Part shown: positions 12,781 through 25,600 of the stretch, piece after piece | How positions within the stretch are numbered: position 1 is the first letter of the stretch | How the letters are laid out: every line of letters begins with the position of its first letter | Source of the DNA: Serinus canaria | Lineage: Eukaryota > Chordata > Aves > Passeriformes > Fringillidae | Length of the DNA: 64,000 bases | Assembly: GCF_022539315.1 (NCBI RefSeq) | Contig: NC_066315.1 | Location: 120,471,374-120,535,373 of the forward strand | Reading direction: 5' to 3' | Position numbers and translations under genes: made by a program | Notes under the pieces: model-generated | The model's input: only the letters and a program-made list of their open reading frames with translations | Databases searched by the model: none | Told to the model about the DNA's origin: nothing

Positions 12781-15700
12781 TAGAAAAAGGAAGAAAGCAC
12801 CCTTCCAGTCCCCGTGCTCTCATTTTCCTTCCAAATCTCAACTAGTTAAGACCACTGGCTTTCTGATGGAGGTAGAGTTCACATGATCAGACTGACCCCT
12901 TCAGCCCCACTGTAGCTGGGGTATTCCTGGCAAGCCACTCATCCCACAGGATTTGGGAGAACACACTTCATTGATTTCAGCTGTAAAGATTTCCTGTATT
13001 TCTGGAGGGTTTTAGATTCAGTGGTAACCTGTGCCTTCATGGCAAGTCTTGACCTTCTGTTGGAATGAAGAGTCAACTCAGCTCTGCTTTCTGTTCTGTT
13101 TGATTTTTTTTTTAATAATTTTATTAACTTTTCTTGAATTTGTTGGTTTGTAGTGGAAATTATATAGGCACCACAGAGGGCAGACATGCAAAAGTTAAAG
13201 GAGGAATAGAACATATTGAATAATCCATTGTTTATCTTAGTCTTACGCAGCAGTCAACAGATGAAATACAACCATTTTTCACTCAAGTCTCACACTTGTT
13301 CGTGAAATTCTTAGAAAGATTAGGGAACAAAGTGTAAACTTGACACAATAAAAGGATGGCAAATGTTAATGGCAATTCCATTCCCAGTACTTCTGAATTT
13401 ATTGTTCTTTTTCTCACTGTTATTCTACCAGTTATCTTCCACATTTAATTCCTTAGGGAGTTGTGATTAAAAGATTTGCAGCTCTGAGCAACTCTGTATG
13501 GGAACATATCCAGACTTTCTGGCATTACTCAGAAAAGTCTCCACATCCATGGCAGCCTTTTAATCACTGTCAGTGTAATTTCCAACCCTTTTTTTTTGTT
13601 CTGTCTACCCTATCCTTGCAATTACCTTTCCTTAACATGGTTATTTTGTGCTGTCAGAAGTTCTTCAGGAAGTCTTTTGTTCCATATACTTAAGTATTTG
13701 TAAAATAATACAACACTGATGTATATGGGCTCCTTTTCTCTTGACATAGACTGCACATGTAGGCAGAGTTGGACCACCATGGTGGGGCTGGTTTGTGCAG
13801 CACCACAGGTTTCTCTCATCTTAGATAGTTTTTCTACATTTAGTCTGATTAAAGGATATTGTGGCTCCAGTGCACCAAGCAAGGTTTTGTAGCTGACTGT
13901 GAGGCAAACTTTGATGTGCCTTCTTACAACCCAAGCTGATAAGGTGGGACAAAAGGATATTTAGTCCAGTCAAACTATGTAACCAAGGGTATTCAATTGT
14001 TATATATGTCTTTATGCATTCATCTTCTTTCTTTCCTTTTATTTTGGGTAGGAAAGCTGTGATATAACATGTTTACATAGTGTCACTGTTTCTGCAGCTT
14101 ATGGAGTTTTTTGGCTTGGTTTCTGCTGTGTGAAGAGACTGAGGTTTGGTGATTCTTGTTTCTGCTTTAAAAAAACCCCAAACCTCTTCCTTTTAGTGAA
14201 GGGTTCATTGCCTACAAGGTTTGCACATTAAAGGTTTTGATGTAGGAGGGGTTCTAATGGGACAAGCCAAAAGAACCCTTAACTTGGAAAAGACAGACTG
14301 AAAGCCTTTTCCTGCATTTGTCTTTTGTTTTTTTTCTTCATTTGTCTCCTGAGGCCATGTTTTGAGAAATTTGGGTGGGTGGTCTCTGCATTACACTTTG
14401 TCTATTTGCACGTGCTGTTTACTGTGTTTTCATCTGGAAACTGGGGATTTGTGTGTATAGTGATGTAGTTAGGCTGCCAAGGTCGTTCATGTGCATCAAA
14501 ATCTAGTTGTTTAAACACAATTATAGCTTCCTATATAATACTTCTTGAGGGATAAACTTTAATTTTAAATTAATATGAGTATTAATGTTAGAAGAGCCTG
14601 AACAGTCATAATGCAGAAGCAGGAACCAAATTTCCGGTTGTTCTAAATATCAAACTGTGACAAAATAAAACCCAAATGTTCTTTTATCCAGCTGTTTTGT
14701 GGCATCCCAGAACACTACCTTTCCTTCAGGCCCTGTGTTAAATGGGATTACAAATAGAATTTGTCCCTTCAGGACTTACATTTCTCTGTATAGCACTGAG
14801 TGCAATATTAGTGTTGTGATGTTAGTATTAGTAGTTAGTAGCAGACAGGAACAATTCTCAGAAAACACCCTTTACATGACACTGCCATATTTTAATTTGA
14901 TTAAGAGAAGCCTGCATGTTTTTGAAGTATTTAAAAAGAGACAGAAGAATGATGCCTTTGAACTGGATGCTGGGAGCAAAACTAAGTAAGATTTTCTATG
15001 CCAGCTTTGAGTCTAATACCAAGACACATCAGAGTCTCAGTTCAGCAGGGCTCAAGAAGCTTCAACAAGAGTCTGTCTCTGTTCTTAGCAGCTCAGTGTG
15101 ACTTCAATCACTTAACTGGAATCAGCTTTAATTTAACTTCTCAGACAAAATAGAATTTAAATATGCCTTCAATTTTAAGCCTATGAGTAGTGGGACTAGT
15201 GATACACCTCAAAGAAAGCACAGGCTTACGGAATTTGCTGAGTTAGAGGCTTATGATGTCAGAAATAAGAAAAACCCCCACATTTCTATTCAAGTCACAT
15301 TCTAATCACACCAGTTTAAAATCTGACAAGCCAAAATAATAATTCCTTTCTTTCTCTTTAGATAGGGCCTAGTGGTAATTGTGGTGAAAAGTTAAAATTC
15401 CCAAGAAACCTTGGAAAATATCACCTTCTCTGTATTTTGTTAGATTAAATAAAACATATGCATGTTTACTAGTGGATATCCCATTTCTTTCTTCTGGGCC
15501 CAGAACACTGTTGGAGGTGTATATTTTGGAAGCAATGCATATTTTTAAAGATCTCACTTTCATTATAAAAGCCTTGCCATACAATTAGGGAGATTTCAGA
15601 AGAATCTGGCTGAATTAAGCTCCAGAAGTTTGGAAGACAGATACTCAAAAATGAATGGCATAGCCTGTTCACTACCAGTGCATTCAAGAAAAATACATGC

Positions 15701-17639
15701 CTTTGAAAAGGGTGTCAAATTTTTGAAAAGATCTCATATGAAAAATGGTTACTCTTACACACTGCCTTTATTAACTAATTTTGGCAACCTATTCCCTGCC
15801 CACCATTCTAAAACTTTGTATGCTTTTGTTTCCTGCCTTTCCAGGGAGGCTTAGTACTTACCAAGGCTGCTTTACAGTGTGTCAGTTTTGTTTTGTGGCA
15901 GGCTTTCTTTTCTAGAGGAGCTTCCATGATTCTGATGGTGCTTGGAGTTGTGAGATGCTGCTGCCTGGACTGGGGTTATCTGCCCTATTTTGTGTTAGAA
16001 TGTGCTCATTCTGCAACCCCTCCTTGTGCATGGCAGCCCCATGACAGCTCTTATTGAGCACTGCACACCAGAGGTGCAATTATTTAGCCTGACAGTCAAG
16101 GGCCTTTTCACCCTTTTAGCAGAGATGCTCCTTAATAAATTTATATCATTACATCAAAATATAGTAAATGAGATTTCATGTAGCTGGAACCTTTGTCCAA
16201 GAAAGTGGTCTCTAAAATCTGAAATGGTCTTAAATAATTATTACACATTAATATATTTAACAAAATAGATTACATTACTTGCAATAGAGTAAAAAGAATT
16301 ATAATTAATTTCAGTGTGGAGTTATATCTGAGAAAATGTGTTTCCAGTCAGCTAGTTGTATTCAGCACTCTCCCTTGCAGGCTTCTGATCAGTGGGTACT
16401 AGAATCAGCCAATATTTACTATTTTAAAATACATAGATTTCATTATTGACCGCAGGGAGGTGGTGATTAATCCTTTTTAACCATCAGAAGAGAAGACCTG
16501 AACAAATACATCAATTTTATGTGGCTGGCAGGCTAACCACATCTCTTTTTGTATACAGATACTTTTTAAATCCCATTGGTTTCACAGTTGGTACTTCTTT
16601 TGATTGCAAGAGGTAAAAGATCTCGGGGAGATTTATCAAAAAATTTCTACAAGTTTCTTTCTGGATAAATAATAAAAATATTAGATACTTACAGTAAAAA
16701 TGTAATATATAGTTTATATGTAATATAGAATTTATATTATTTATTATGTAATAATAATGACATAATTAATTGGAATCTTTGCATGTAAGGGAGCACAAAA
16801 AAATCAAATCCCAGTTTAAACTGGGAAAACAGAAAAAGTACAGTATAGGTCAAAGCATAGTCATATGACCATATTTGATCCTAATTTTCTGCACAAATCC
16901 CTTTGTGAAAATTACTAGAAGCAGATTATACGTGGTATTTCATCCAAAATTCCCATTCACTTTCTTCAATAGTTACACAAGTCATGAGTAACTGTGTTAC
17001 TCCTTGACTGCCTGATATATGAAACTTACTTTAAAATTAAGCTTTCCAATTATAAATAGGATAGAATTTTCAGTTTTGGTAAACACACATGAAGTGTGAG
17101 GTTGTAATTGAGGTAAAAGCATTAGCACTAATATAATTGCTGTATGAATTACAGACCATTTGATAATAGAGATTAACAATTAGTTAGAATTAATTAAAGG
17201 AAAAATTCTACTATGTATTTGAACTCTAGAAACAATACTGCAGGTTGGCCATTTAATTCCAGAGGAAAAGGATTTTAAAAAGGCACAGAAGCCTTTTATA
17301 TTCACAGAAGCCTTTCTGACTTGAAAAATTTTCAAGTTTGTTGGAGCAGGTTTTTTTGCATTAAGCTAGGGAAAATATGTTACTGTGTTTACAAGAAGAA
17401 AGTATGGGATTTTGTTTTAACTAAATGCTTGTCAAAGGGGGGAAAAGAATAAATGTGAACTACTTTATCTTTCTCATTAGAGCCTGTCCCAAGCTGTACA
17501 AACCTTTATGATGACTGACTCTAGGAACAATGGTGAATTCTCTTTTTTGTAGCTATAAGCTTCTTCTAGTTATATGTTTATTCTAACATTAGAAAGTTTT
17601 ACCACATTTCAAAAGGTGAAACTACTAAAGCAAATCAAG

Positions 17640-18060
17640 ATACAGTGTTCTTAAACAATTCAGCACTTCATAATCTTCTTGGCAGGGACATCAGTCAAAG
17701 ATATCAGCGACTGAAAAGCATTAGGCCAATTTAAACAAAGCAATATTTTGGCAGATTTTCTAACTGGTATTATGCCAGGTCTTTTTCCCATGCAAAGTCA
17801 TTTGGTGTCATTTTGCTTTTCCTCTTACAATGCGCAATAAATGCATAAAAGTGATAGGACTTTCAGTATTTGCTAGTCACAACACTTCAGGACTTGCTTG
17901 GATGTCATGAGTCAGGCAGATAAATTAATTTCCTGTAAATGGCTGGATCTGAAAAGTATATGGCTTGCAATCATTAATTTGCTTTTTGGGGCGTTTAGTA
18001 ATCACTAGCAATCCTGACATTTACATTTGCTGAAAACCAGGCAGAATCATTCATAGTGGT
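17640..18060. promoter_or_regulatory. Possible conserved non-coding element
   Basis: This stretch is of even, mixed composition without simple repeats and carries several homeodomain-type TAAT/ATTA cores (around 17925-17935 and 17970-17985). By eye it resembles vertebrate developmental enhancers that sit in gene deserts. There is no open frame. No conservation data were available, so this is a guess from texture, not a demonstrated element. Confidence 0.18.
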
Positions 18061-18109
18061 AGTTCAGACTAGAAATGAGATGGGTTAGGAAGAAATGTTA
18101 GAAGAAATG

Positions 18110-18144
18110 TCTCTCTACATTTCTTAGGAAGAAATGTAGAGAGA
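18110..18144. repeat. Perfect hairpin, 16-bp stem, 3-base loop
   Basis: The left arm TCTCTCTACATTTCTT (18110-18125) pairs exactly with 18129-18144 around the loop AGG. Partial copies of the same AGAAATGT word lie just upstream (about 18091-18098 and 18103-18110), so the hairpin probably formed by snap-back copying of this word. It is too short and too perfect to look like a typical microRNA precursor. Confidence 0.9.
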
Positions 18145-21100
18145 TCTTAGAGATTTTTGAATGACCAGTGTGTGAGGAAAGTGTGAACAATGACTTTGAA
18201 ATTTATCAGACACCAGGTAAACTTGGTAGTAAAAATTGCTCTTTACTAGACAGGCTTGTTATGGCTCAATAAAGCATTCAGCCATCCTCAAGACACAAAG
18301 CCACTGGAAATCAAGCAGTAATTCCTACGGTCATGGAACAGCTTTAATTTTGTGTAATTAACCTCAAATAGGAAACGTATGCACTTTCTTCCTGTGAGCT
18401 TAAGCAGCATGAACTGCTCTTTAAGGAGCAATAGCTTTGAAAATAGGTAGGTAATTCTGGAGGTGCCAAGTGGCTTTCTAAGGCCTGTTTATTTTTTTCC
18501 TATGTTTTGGTTATTTAGAATATGCATGTAAACTGACCTACAGAGACATACTAAGTACACACACATTTTTTCCCTAAGTTCCTCCTAAGAGTTTCCCCTG
18601 TGAACCTGCTTTTGCTGTATCTTCTTTTTGCTCCCTGCCTCATTTTTCTGCTAGAGAGGACAGGAAATTAAAGTTCTGGTGGGTGTAACTATAAACCCAG
18701 TATTTTTGTAAGTTTAAGCTGCTTATTATCCTCCTTCTTTCTACCTCTTCAGGAGTAGTAAGGGTTTTCTGTGTGAGCACAGGGAAAAAGGTATACTACA
18801 AAGCCACCTTCCTAGTGTTGTTTTCCTTTGAATTTGCTCCCTCTTCCAATTTGTTCTCCTCATGTCAAAAGGAATACCTGACCCCTTTCTTCATGCTACC
18901 TTAAAATTGAATTCTGAATGTCCATATTTGTCACTGGTAATACAGGAGCCACAGTGATCTTACCTAAGGCATATACAGGGGAAGGGACACTGTAGTTTAA
19001 GTAATTTATGACACTGCCCTCCTCAGCTACACAGTGTGACTTTGGCAGGACTCTGCTCAAGGCACAGTTCAGGTCTTTTGTTTTGCAAATAATTTTATAT
19101 ATAACCACAAAATAGTATTTTACTCTGGGTGAAAAGGCTTTCTGCTGGAAATCTTCTTCATGGAATTTTACATTCATTTATTTATCCATTTAATTAACAA
19201 AGAACATTTTACTTAGTGGCATGATAACATGCTGGTTCCCTGACAACTCTGGTTCTTATCTTAAATACAGAAGCTTCTTTCAGAAGCTTGGTTTATAAGC
19301 CAAGTAGGAAAAGCACAGTCATCTAAGATTTAAGGAATTTTCAATTATTTTTTAAACTATGAGTAAAAGTGAAGTTGAAGACTGGGACAGAGGGGCTTTC
19401 AGGAGGGTAAGGTACTCCAGATAAATACTTGATCAAAAAGATTTATGTATTGCAAGTTCAGATTTAAACTACATTTGCCTAGCTTTAATGTAATTTTTTT
19501 CTAAGATGCAGTGTTTGTCAGAATGACCTACCAGACCAAACCAAAGAACTGACTGGCCCCTTGTCTGACATCTGACTGTTGCTTAAGAAAACACACTCAC
19601 TTGGTATGAATTCCCAGCTTCCGAAAACCTTGGTCATAGGGACTTGTTGAGATCGATATGGTGTCATTATTTTAACCACTGTTGTGGGTGTTTTCCTCAT
19701 AACTTTGTATAATCACTTTCTGGATCCTGGAAAACATTCAGCATCCACAAAGTCCGTGTCAAACCAAAAGTCTGTTGGAAGGACTGCTCCTTTCCCACCT
19801 CATATAACACTTGGGCAAAAGCTGAGCAAAATCTGTTTGTCCATATACTGGACTCCTCAGGACAGGATCAAAATAGTTTGAAAAATTTATTTTAGAACTG
19901 ATACTAGAGTAATTTTTATAATTATCATGTAACTTTTGCTGACAACAAGCTACCTTTTCATAAACCATAATATGAATGGTTGCAATTATTCATTTTCTTT
20001 TTCATTTAATACAGACTCATTTTATACACTATGCAAGAAATCTTGAATTCTGTTTCCCATCTTTTTTGAGTATTTGCCTCTTGGCAGGAGTCTTGTGTGA
20101 CAGGCACTTTCCACTTCAGAGCATTTATTTTTGGATCTGAATAGCTAGTACTATTATTTAGACAGAAATAATATCTTTCCAGTTACTGTAGAGGTATAGA
20201 GTCAAGGTTTCTGCACTAAGGAGGTCAAAAGGTGTGTTCTGAAGTTTTAAAATCTTTTTAGTGGGTTGCACATTTGTCTGCCTGCTGCATATTCTGAGAA
20301 CCTGCCACTCTCTCCTGTGAAGAGAATGGCATGGATGGCACTGGTCCAACACCTGATCTGGGAACTCAATATTTAGGATTCTTACTTAGGGGAGAAAAGA
20401 TTTTAAAATAATTTAAATTGAAACAGAAACCCCAGAATAAGCAAAAGAATAGAACTTTAATACAGATTCTGTGTGAAAGAAGTGAATAACTGCTGAAGAT
20501 TTAACTTGTAAAGAATTTTACAAAATGGCCCCCAGTAAGGACTTTAGGTTACCTCAGCCTCTCTGGAATTTTCTGTATATCTTTGGTACCTGTTCTTTAG
20601 ATTTGGGGCAGCCTTTTTCCTGTCTTGGTACAGTATATAGAGTTTGGGTGCCTGATGTAGGAATTTGAATGATGCTGAATACTACAGTGGAAAGGATTAA
20701 CAGGATGTTGGTGCAGAGATAGAAGATAAATAATTATTTTAATAAAATGAAATTTAGTAGCCTCTCTACAAATTAAAGAGCCATCTTACATAACAAATGG
20801 TAAGGATGTGAGATAAACAGAAAAATTACTAAAAAAGACACAGGGACAGTTCCTGCTTTCCTTTTTCTGAGGCAATCACACTGAAGACAGCAGGATTTCC
20901 CTAGTCTAATTGTGAGAGAATTTGGCCCTCAAATGAAACAAACATCTGGAATAATACTAAGTTTATTTACATAGCCACCAACTTCCAACCCCTCCAAGGC
21001 GCTCAAGGCAATGCTCAAGAAAGCAAATTGCAATAATAAATAAAATAGATAAAAAATAAATTAAAGCATCATAGAACACAGAAAATATCTTGGAACAAAA

Positions 21101-21238
21101 TTATTTTTTCCAAGAACAGCTTCAATTGAGCTGAACCAGACAATGAAGAGCAAGCTTTTTAGTATACAGCTGTATTTAAAGGCCTTCAATAAGTATGTAG
21201 AGAAAAAATAAAAATGCCAAGCAGGACACTGAAGTGTG
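18145..21238. other. Intergenic AT-rich DNA, no gene seen
   Basis: There are no recognisable coding or RNA genes. Short open frames (up to 93 codons at 18896-19177, - strand) have no recognisable similarity. A small palindromic patch built on AGAAGCTT occurs near 19268-19290. Confidence 0.7.
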
Positions 21239-22217
21239 AACAACAAGAAAAGTTTCTATGGGTATGTCAGTGATGAAAGGAAGACAAGAGAAATGTGGGC
21301 TCTCTTCAAGAAAAAAATGGGAGACCTGGTTACCCAGGACCTGGAGAAGGCTAAGGTACTCAGTTATTTTTCCTTAGTCTCCACCATCAACTACTCCATC
21401 CACAAGTCACACAAGAGAAAGGTAGGGACTGGGAGAATGAACAGCTCATTCTAAGAGAGATTAGGTTCAAGACCATAAAAGGATCCTGAAGGTGCACAAG
21501 TCCGTGGGACCTGGTGAGTGCACCCACAGGTCTCAAAGGAGCTGGTGGCTGAAGTGGCTAAGCAGCTGTCCATCATATTTAAGAAGTTGTGGCAGTGAAG
21601 TTTCCACGGACTTGAAAAAAGAAGACTGTTACTCCCACTTTTAAAAAGGGAATAAAAGGAAGATTCTCATTCAAAGAGTTGAAGTCAAGAGCTCTATATC
21701 CACAGGGAGACCAGTGGTGAGTGATGTTCCTCATGCACTTGTATAGGAACCGGTATTGTTCAGTATCTTTGTTGGTGATATGGACAGGGGGATTGAGTGC
21801 ACCCTTGGGAATTTTGCTGAGGAGAACAAGCTGTGTGGTGCAGTCACACGCTGGAGGGAAGAGATGCCATCCAAAAAGAACCTTGGCAGGCTTCAGAGGT
21901 GGACCTGAGTGAACCTCATGAAGTTCAACAAGGCCGAGCACAAGGTCATGCACCTGGGTCTGGGCAATCCCAAGCACAGATACAGGCTGGGTGGAGAATG
22001 GATTGAGAGCAGCCCTGAGGAGAAGGACTTGGGGATATTGGTGGATGAGAAGCTTGGTATGAGTTGGAAACACGCATTTGCAGCCCAGAAAGCCCAGCTT
22101 GTCCTGGGCTGCATTAAAAGCAGAATGCTCAGCAGGTCAAGGGTGGGGATTCTGCCCCTCTACTCTGCCCTCAGGAGATTTCACCTGGAGTGCTGCATCC
22201 AGCTCTGGGTCCCCAGC
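21239..22217 (+). pseudogene. CR1 ORF2 (reverse transcriptase) remnant
   Basis: This part of the CR1 copy once coded for the endonuclease/reverse transcriptase polyprotein. The catalytic box, normally FADD in CR1, reads FAEE here (21813-21824). Both metal-binding aspartates are replaced by glutamate, so the product would be inactive even without the other damage. A stop codon (21906-21908) sits just before the best preserved open stretch (21909-22217), which matches the region after the active site ('[10 protein letters not shown]...', '[15 protein letters not shown]', '[13 protein letters not shown]'). Several frame changes are needed to follow the family pattern, and a piece of the finger/palm domain is missing. 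No expression is expected. Confidence 0.85.
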
Positions 22218-22690
22218 TGAGGGAAGACATCAGCCTGTTGAAATGAGACCAGAGCAAGGCCACCAAATTGATAAGAGGGCTGGAGCACCTCTCCTGAGAA
22301 GAAAGGCTGAGAGAGTTGCGTTGTTCAGCCTGGAGAAGAGAAGGCTCTGGGGAGAGCTTGTAGCAGCCTTCCAGTACCTAAAGGGCCAGAGAACCAGAGA
22401 GGCACTCTTTGCCAGGGCATGTAGTGACAGGGCAATGCTTTAAACTGAAAGAGGGTAGGTTTCTATTAGATATTCAGAAGAAATTCTTTCTTGTGAGGAT
22501 GGTGAGGCACAGGAACAGGTTGCCCGGAGAAGCTGTGGATGCCCCATTCCTGAAAATTCCTAAGATTATGTGGGATGGGGCTTTGGGAAATGGTCTAGTG
22601 AAAGGTGTCTCTGCCCACAGCATGGGGATTGGAACCAGATGATGTTTAAGGTCCTTTGCAACCGCAGCCATTCTATGACTCCATGAATTA
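21239..22690 (+). mobile_element. CR1 LINE, 5'-truncated, internally deleted
   Basis: Non-LTR retrotransposon of the CR1 clade, the main LINE family of birds. The + strand translates, with stops and frame changes, into recognisable pieces of the CR1 second ORF: a 'FYGYVSDERKTREMWALF' type segment (21239-21310), then 'GDLVTQDLEKAKVL', a thumb-proximal 'RVLKEL...LSIIF' like stretch in shifted frame (about 21530-21580), the reverse transcriptase active-site region at 21813, and the '[16 protein letters not shown]' and 'LPLYSAL' blocks. The 3' end, about 22650-22686, carries the degenerate CR1 tail (CCATTCTATGACTCCATGA). The 5' end is missing, and the reverse transcriptase core between about 21660 and 21720 is largely deleted. 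It is a dead copy. Confidence 0.9.
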
Positions 22691-25600
22691 CCTTGGAGAT
22701 AGATTAGTACATGACAAGAGAGAAAGAAGAAAGTAATTTTGATGTTATGGACAGGATGTTCTGACTGTCTGAGGGGTTTTACTCTAATGAAGATGTTTAG
22801 ATAAACATTTGGCAGGGATTTGCTTTGGAAATCTAGATACAGTACTTAAAATGGAAAAATCTCACAGCCAACAGACATTGAAAAAGTAGTTTGTTTCTTT
22901 CTTTTTTTTTTAAATCTAGTTAATTATGAAGATACATGGAGACCTAAAAGATCCCCATTTCTGTGTGCATCTATTAATCTGCCTCTGCAAAAATCAGTAT
23001 GCCTCTGTGACCTTCTATGTGCATTTCTCCAGTATTGCTTTATCCTTTATCAGTTTGGGTGACATGTATGTTGAAGCCTTATACTCAGAGATTTTTTTTT
23101 TTTTTCTCAGAGGGAAGTCTGATAGGGACTAATTGCACTGCAGCTTCTCATAAGTAATGAGTCCAGAGCAGTAAGACTCTTTTTTTGCACAACTCCCTCA
23201 CTAACAAAATCATAGCCATTTATTTTCTTCTACTATCTGGATGAGAATATCCAAAGCCATTTTTTTTAATGATCACATGATATGTAGCCAGATTACAAAG
23301 CCACAGGATTTTCTTGTTTTCTTGTTTCAGAATTATAACCTTTCACTTTCCTTTGCCAGTGCATCAGAGAGAAGTTAGTCTGTTTTTAAATGTTGAGGAG
23401 GCTGAAGAATCACCATAGCTACAGGCTTCAGCATCCCATGACGAGTTCACACACAGTGTTTGATCTGGGCTCTGGTAAGTCACAGAAATCAGATATTAAT
23501 ATTAGCATATATTTATTCAAATAAAAATATATATTTTAAAATATTCCTGTGCCTAAGGATCAAAGATACCTTTCCTTCCTTGAAAAGAGCTATAACAGAT
23601 AATACAAAAATTGCAGTATTTATAAAAACAAACAAAAAAAACCCACTCCAAACTTTAACTGTCTAAGCAATTTCTAAAGTATGTGATGGAAACAAGAACC
23701 ACATACTTTAGTATTGCCTGGCTTAGGGTCTGTATTGGCATGCTGTTTGAAAATTAGTTGTGGCTTTGCCACATGTAGGTAATGCAGTCATACCACACAC
23801 TTGCCAATAAAAACTTTCCTAGCACTACAGACCATCATGTATTCACTTCAGATCTGTGCAGGAAGGGTAAATCCTTTCATCAACAGGAATGTCTTCAAGG
23901 GTTACCTATATCAGCATATATGCACACAGCTATGTATTAATAGCCCAGCTGATAACACTGCCTGTTAATTAGGTTGTCTGACACATTCTCATAAAGAGCT
24001 GCAGGCTGTTTAATAGTGACTTTGCCAAAGTTTCACCATTTGAGTGGCAGTTTTCCAAGCTGGAATAATTTTTTGAAACTTTCTGCCAAAAATTGCCATC
24101 AATTTCCAAGAATTATGTTTAAAAATGCTTTCAGCCTTTAAAATTATTCTAATCATCTTCTCTTAGAAAAATTCTATTGTTGTTTGCACAAGAGAAGTGA
24201 TTTGAGATCTGGAGGAATGGTGGCTCTTGCATCAAGTATGGGTTTTTACATCTACCTATGAAAGTCCACCCATTATTGACATATTTATGAGCCTTTGCAG
24301 AGGCACAATTTATAAAATCTCAGCAAATACCTGTTGTAGTTTGGAAGCTGAAATTCCTAAGCCAGTTTTCACTCAGAGGGCAGTTCTGCTCCCTTCATGT
24401 CTGCTGACTGGGCTATGAGTAATCAATCTTGCAGGGAAGCACGGGGCTGCATGTTTGTGACACACTGGGGTTCTGGGGTCTGTTCCAGGTTCAGCTTCAG
24501 AACAGTCTGAAATTGTCCTGGTATTTTTCACCATTTAAACCTGTTGCACCACCCTCAAGATTCCAACTCAGTCATAGATTTTTGTTTTGCTGCAGTCACT
24601 TTGTCTGGCCAGTGTCAGTTCTACCCCCAGTCTGGGCCACCTGCTGCAACATTGTGCAGACCCCTCTTTCATTCCTCTGCATGCTTTTGTCTTAGCTTAA
24701 AACCCATTGTAGTTTAGTCTCTACAAGTTCACTGTTGAATTGAACAGATACATCCTGTGCTGAAATATTTCATGAATCTATTACAAACTTTGGACTACCT
24801 AAGTGGCTTCTCATTTTACTGCTGAGCTTGATGGCACTGGTTGAGATAGTTTCTGGAAGGAATGAGGGATGAATAGATAGCAATCACTGACACAATTTTC
24901 AAATACCCAGATATTCTGCCCAACCTATATGCCTGGAAGAAGGAAGGAATTATTTTTAAAGAAGGATTCATTCCACACTATTTTGAGTGAGTCTTAGATA
25001 ATCTAGTAGATAAAGGAGTTGTTGTATGCATTATTCAATGAGCTAAGCAGTGAAGGAGGGTACAATGGTGTGAAGAGGAGCAGTGGATGAATACTGCTGT
25101 CTGAGATGAATTGCCAGTGCCTTACAGATCCCATGAGCCTGTGTAACTGGGTACAGAATGCTGTCAGCGTCAGCTGGTTGTGTGTGGAGACAATGAGGAA
25201 GGCACTGCCTTTGCCTAGGAAAGGCTCTGACTGTTGCAAATGCCATAAGGAAAGGGAGATTTCATGTCTTAGATTTTGCTCATGATAATGTTATATTAAC
25301 CCTGTCCCAAGGTGGCTGTTGTGGATTTCCCAAGCATTGTGGGCATTGCAAAGTAGATCAGGTCCATAGAGAGGTAGACAACTCTTTAGACAGGTCATTA
25401 CTAAGCTGTAAAAAATTATATAGCTGAAATATATCCCAATTACCTGATTTTTTCTCTGAGTACAAATATTGGTCTGATCTTATTTTTTACTGACCTTTGA
25501 ATGACCTTTAACATGTAGCCATGATCATAGCTTGTTGTACTAAATGAGGTTAGCAGGGACTCATTTATCCATCCAGAAAGAGTGTTGATGATAGAACTTC

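Larger units (their letters stand above)
8510..17600. other. Intergenic AT-rich DNA, no gene seen
   Basis: No recognisable gene. G+C-richer patches at about 8700-9030 and 10020-10260 hold short open frames without protein-like features. There is an A run at 12728-12741 and a GAAA microsatellite at 12763-12780. A near-perfect palindrome (9-bp arms around one base) lies at 17319-17337, next to a short direct repeat of CACAGAAGCCTTT (about 17284-17315). The nested palindrome at 11349-11438 is listed separately. Confidence 0.75.

Noticed and set aside
21579..22073. 164-codon open frame (-), the longest in the window
   Set aside because: It is antisense to the dead CR1 copy. The meaningful coding remnant is on the + strand.
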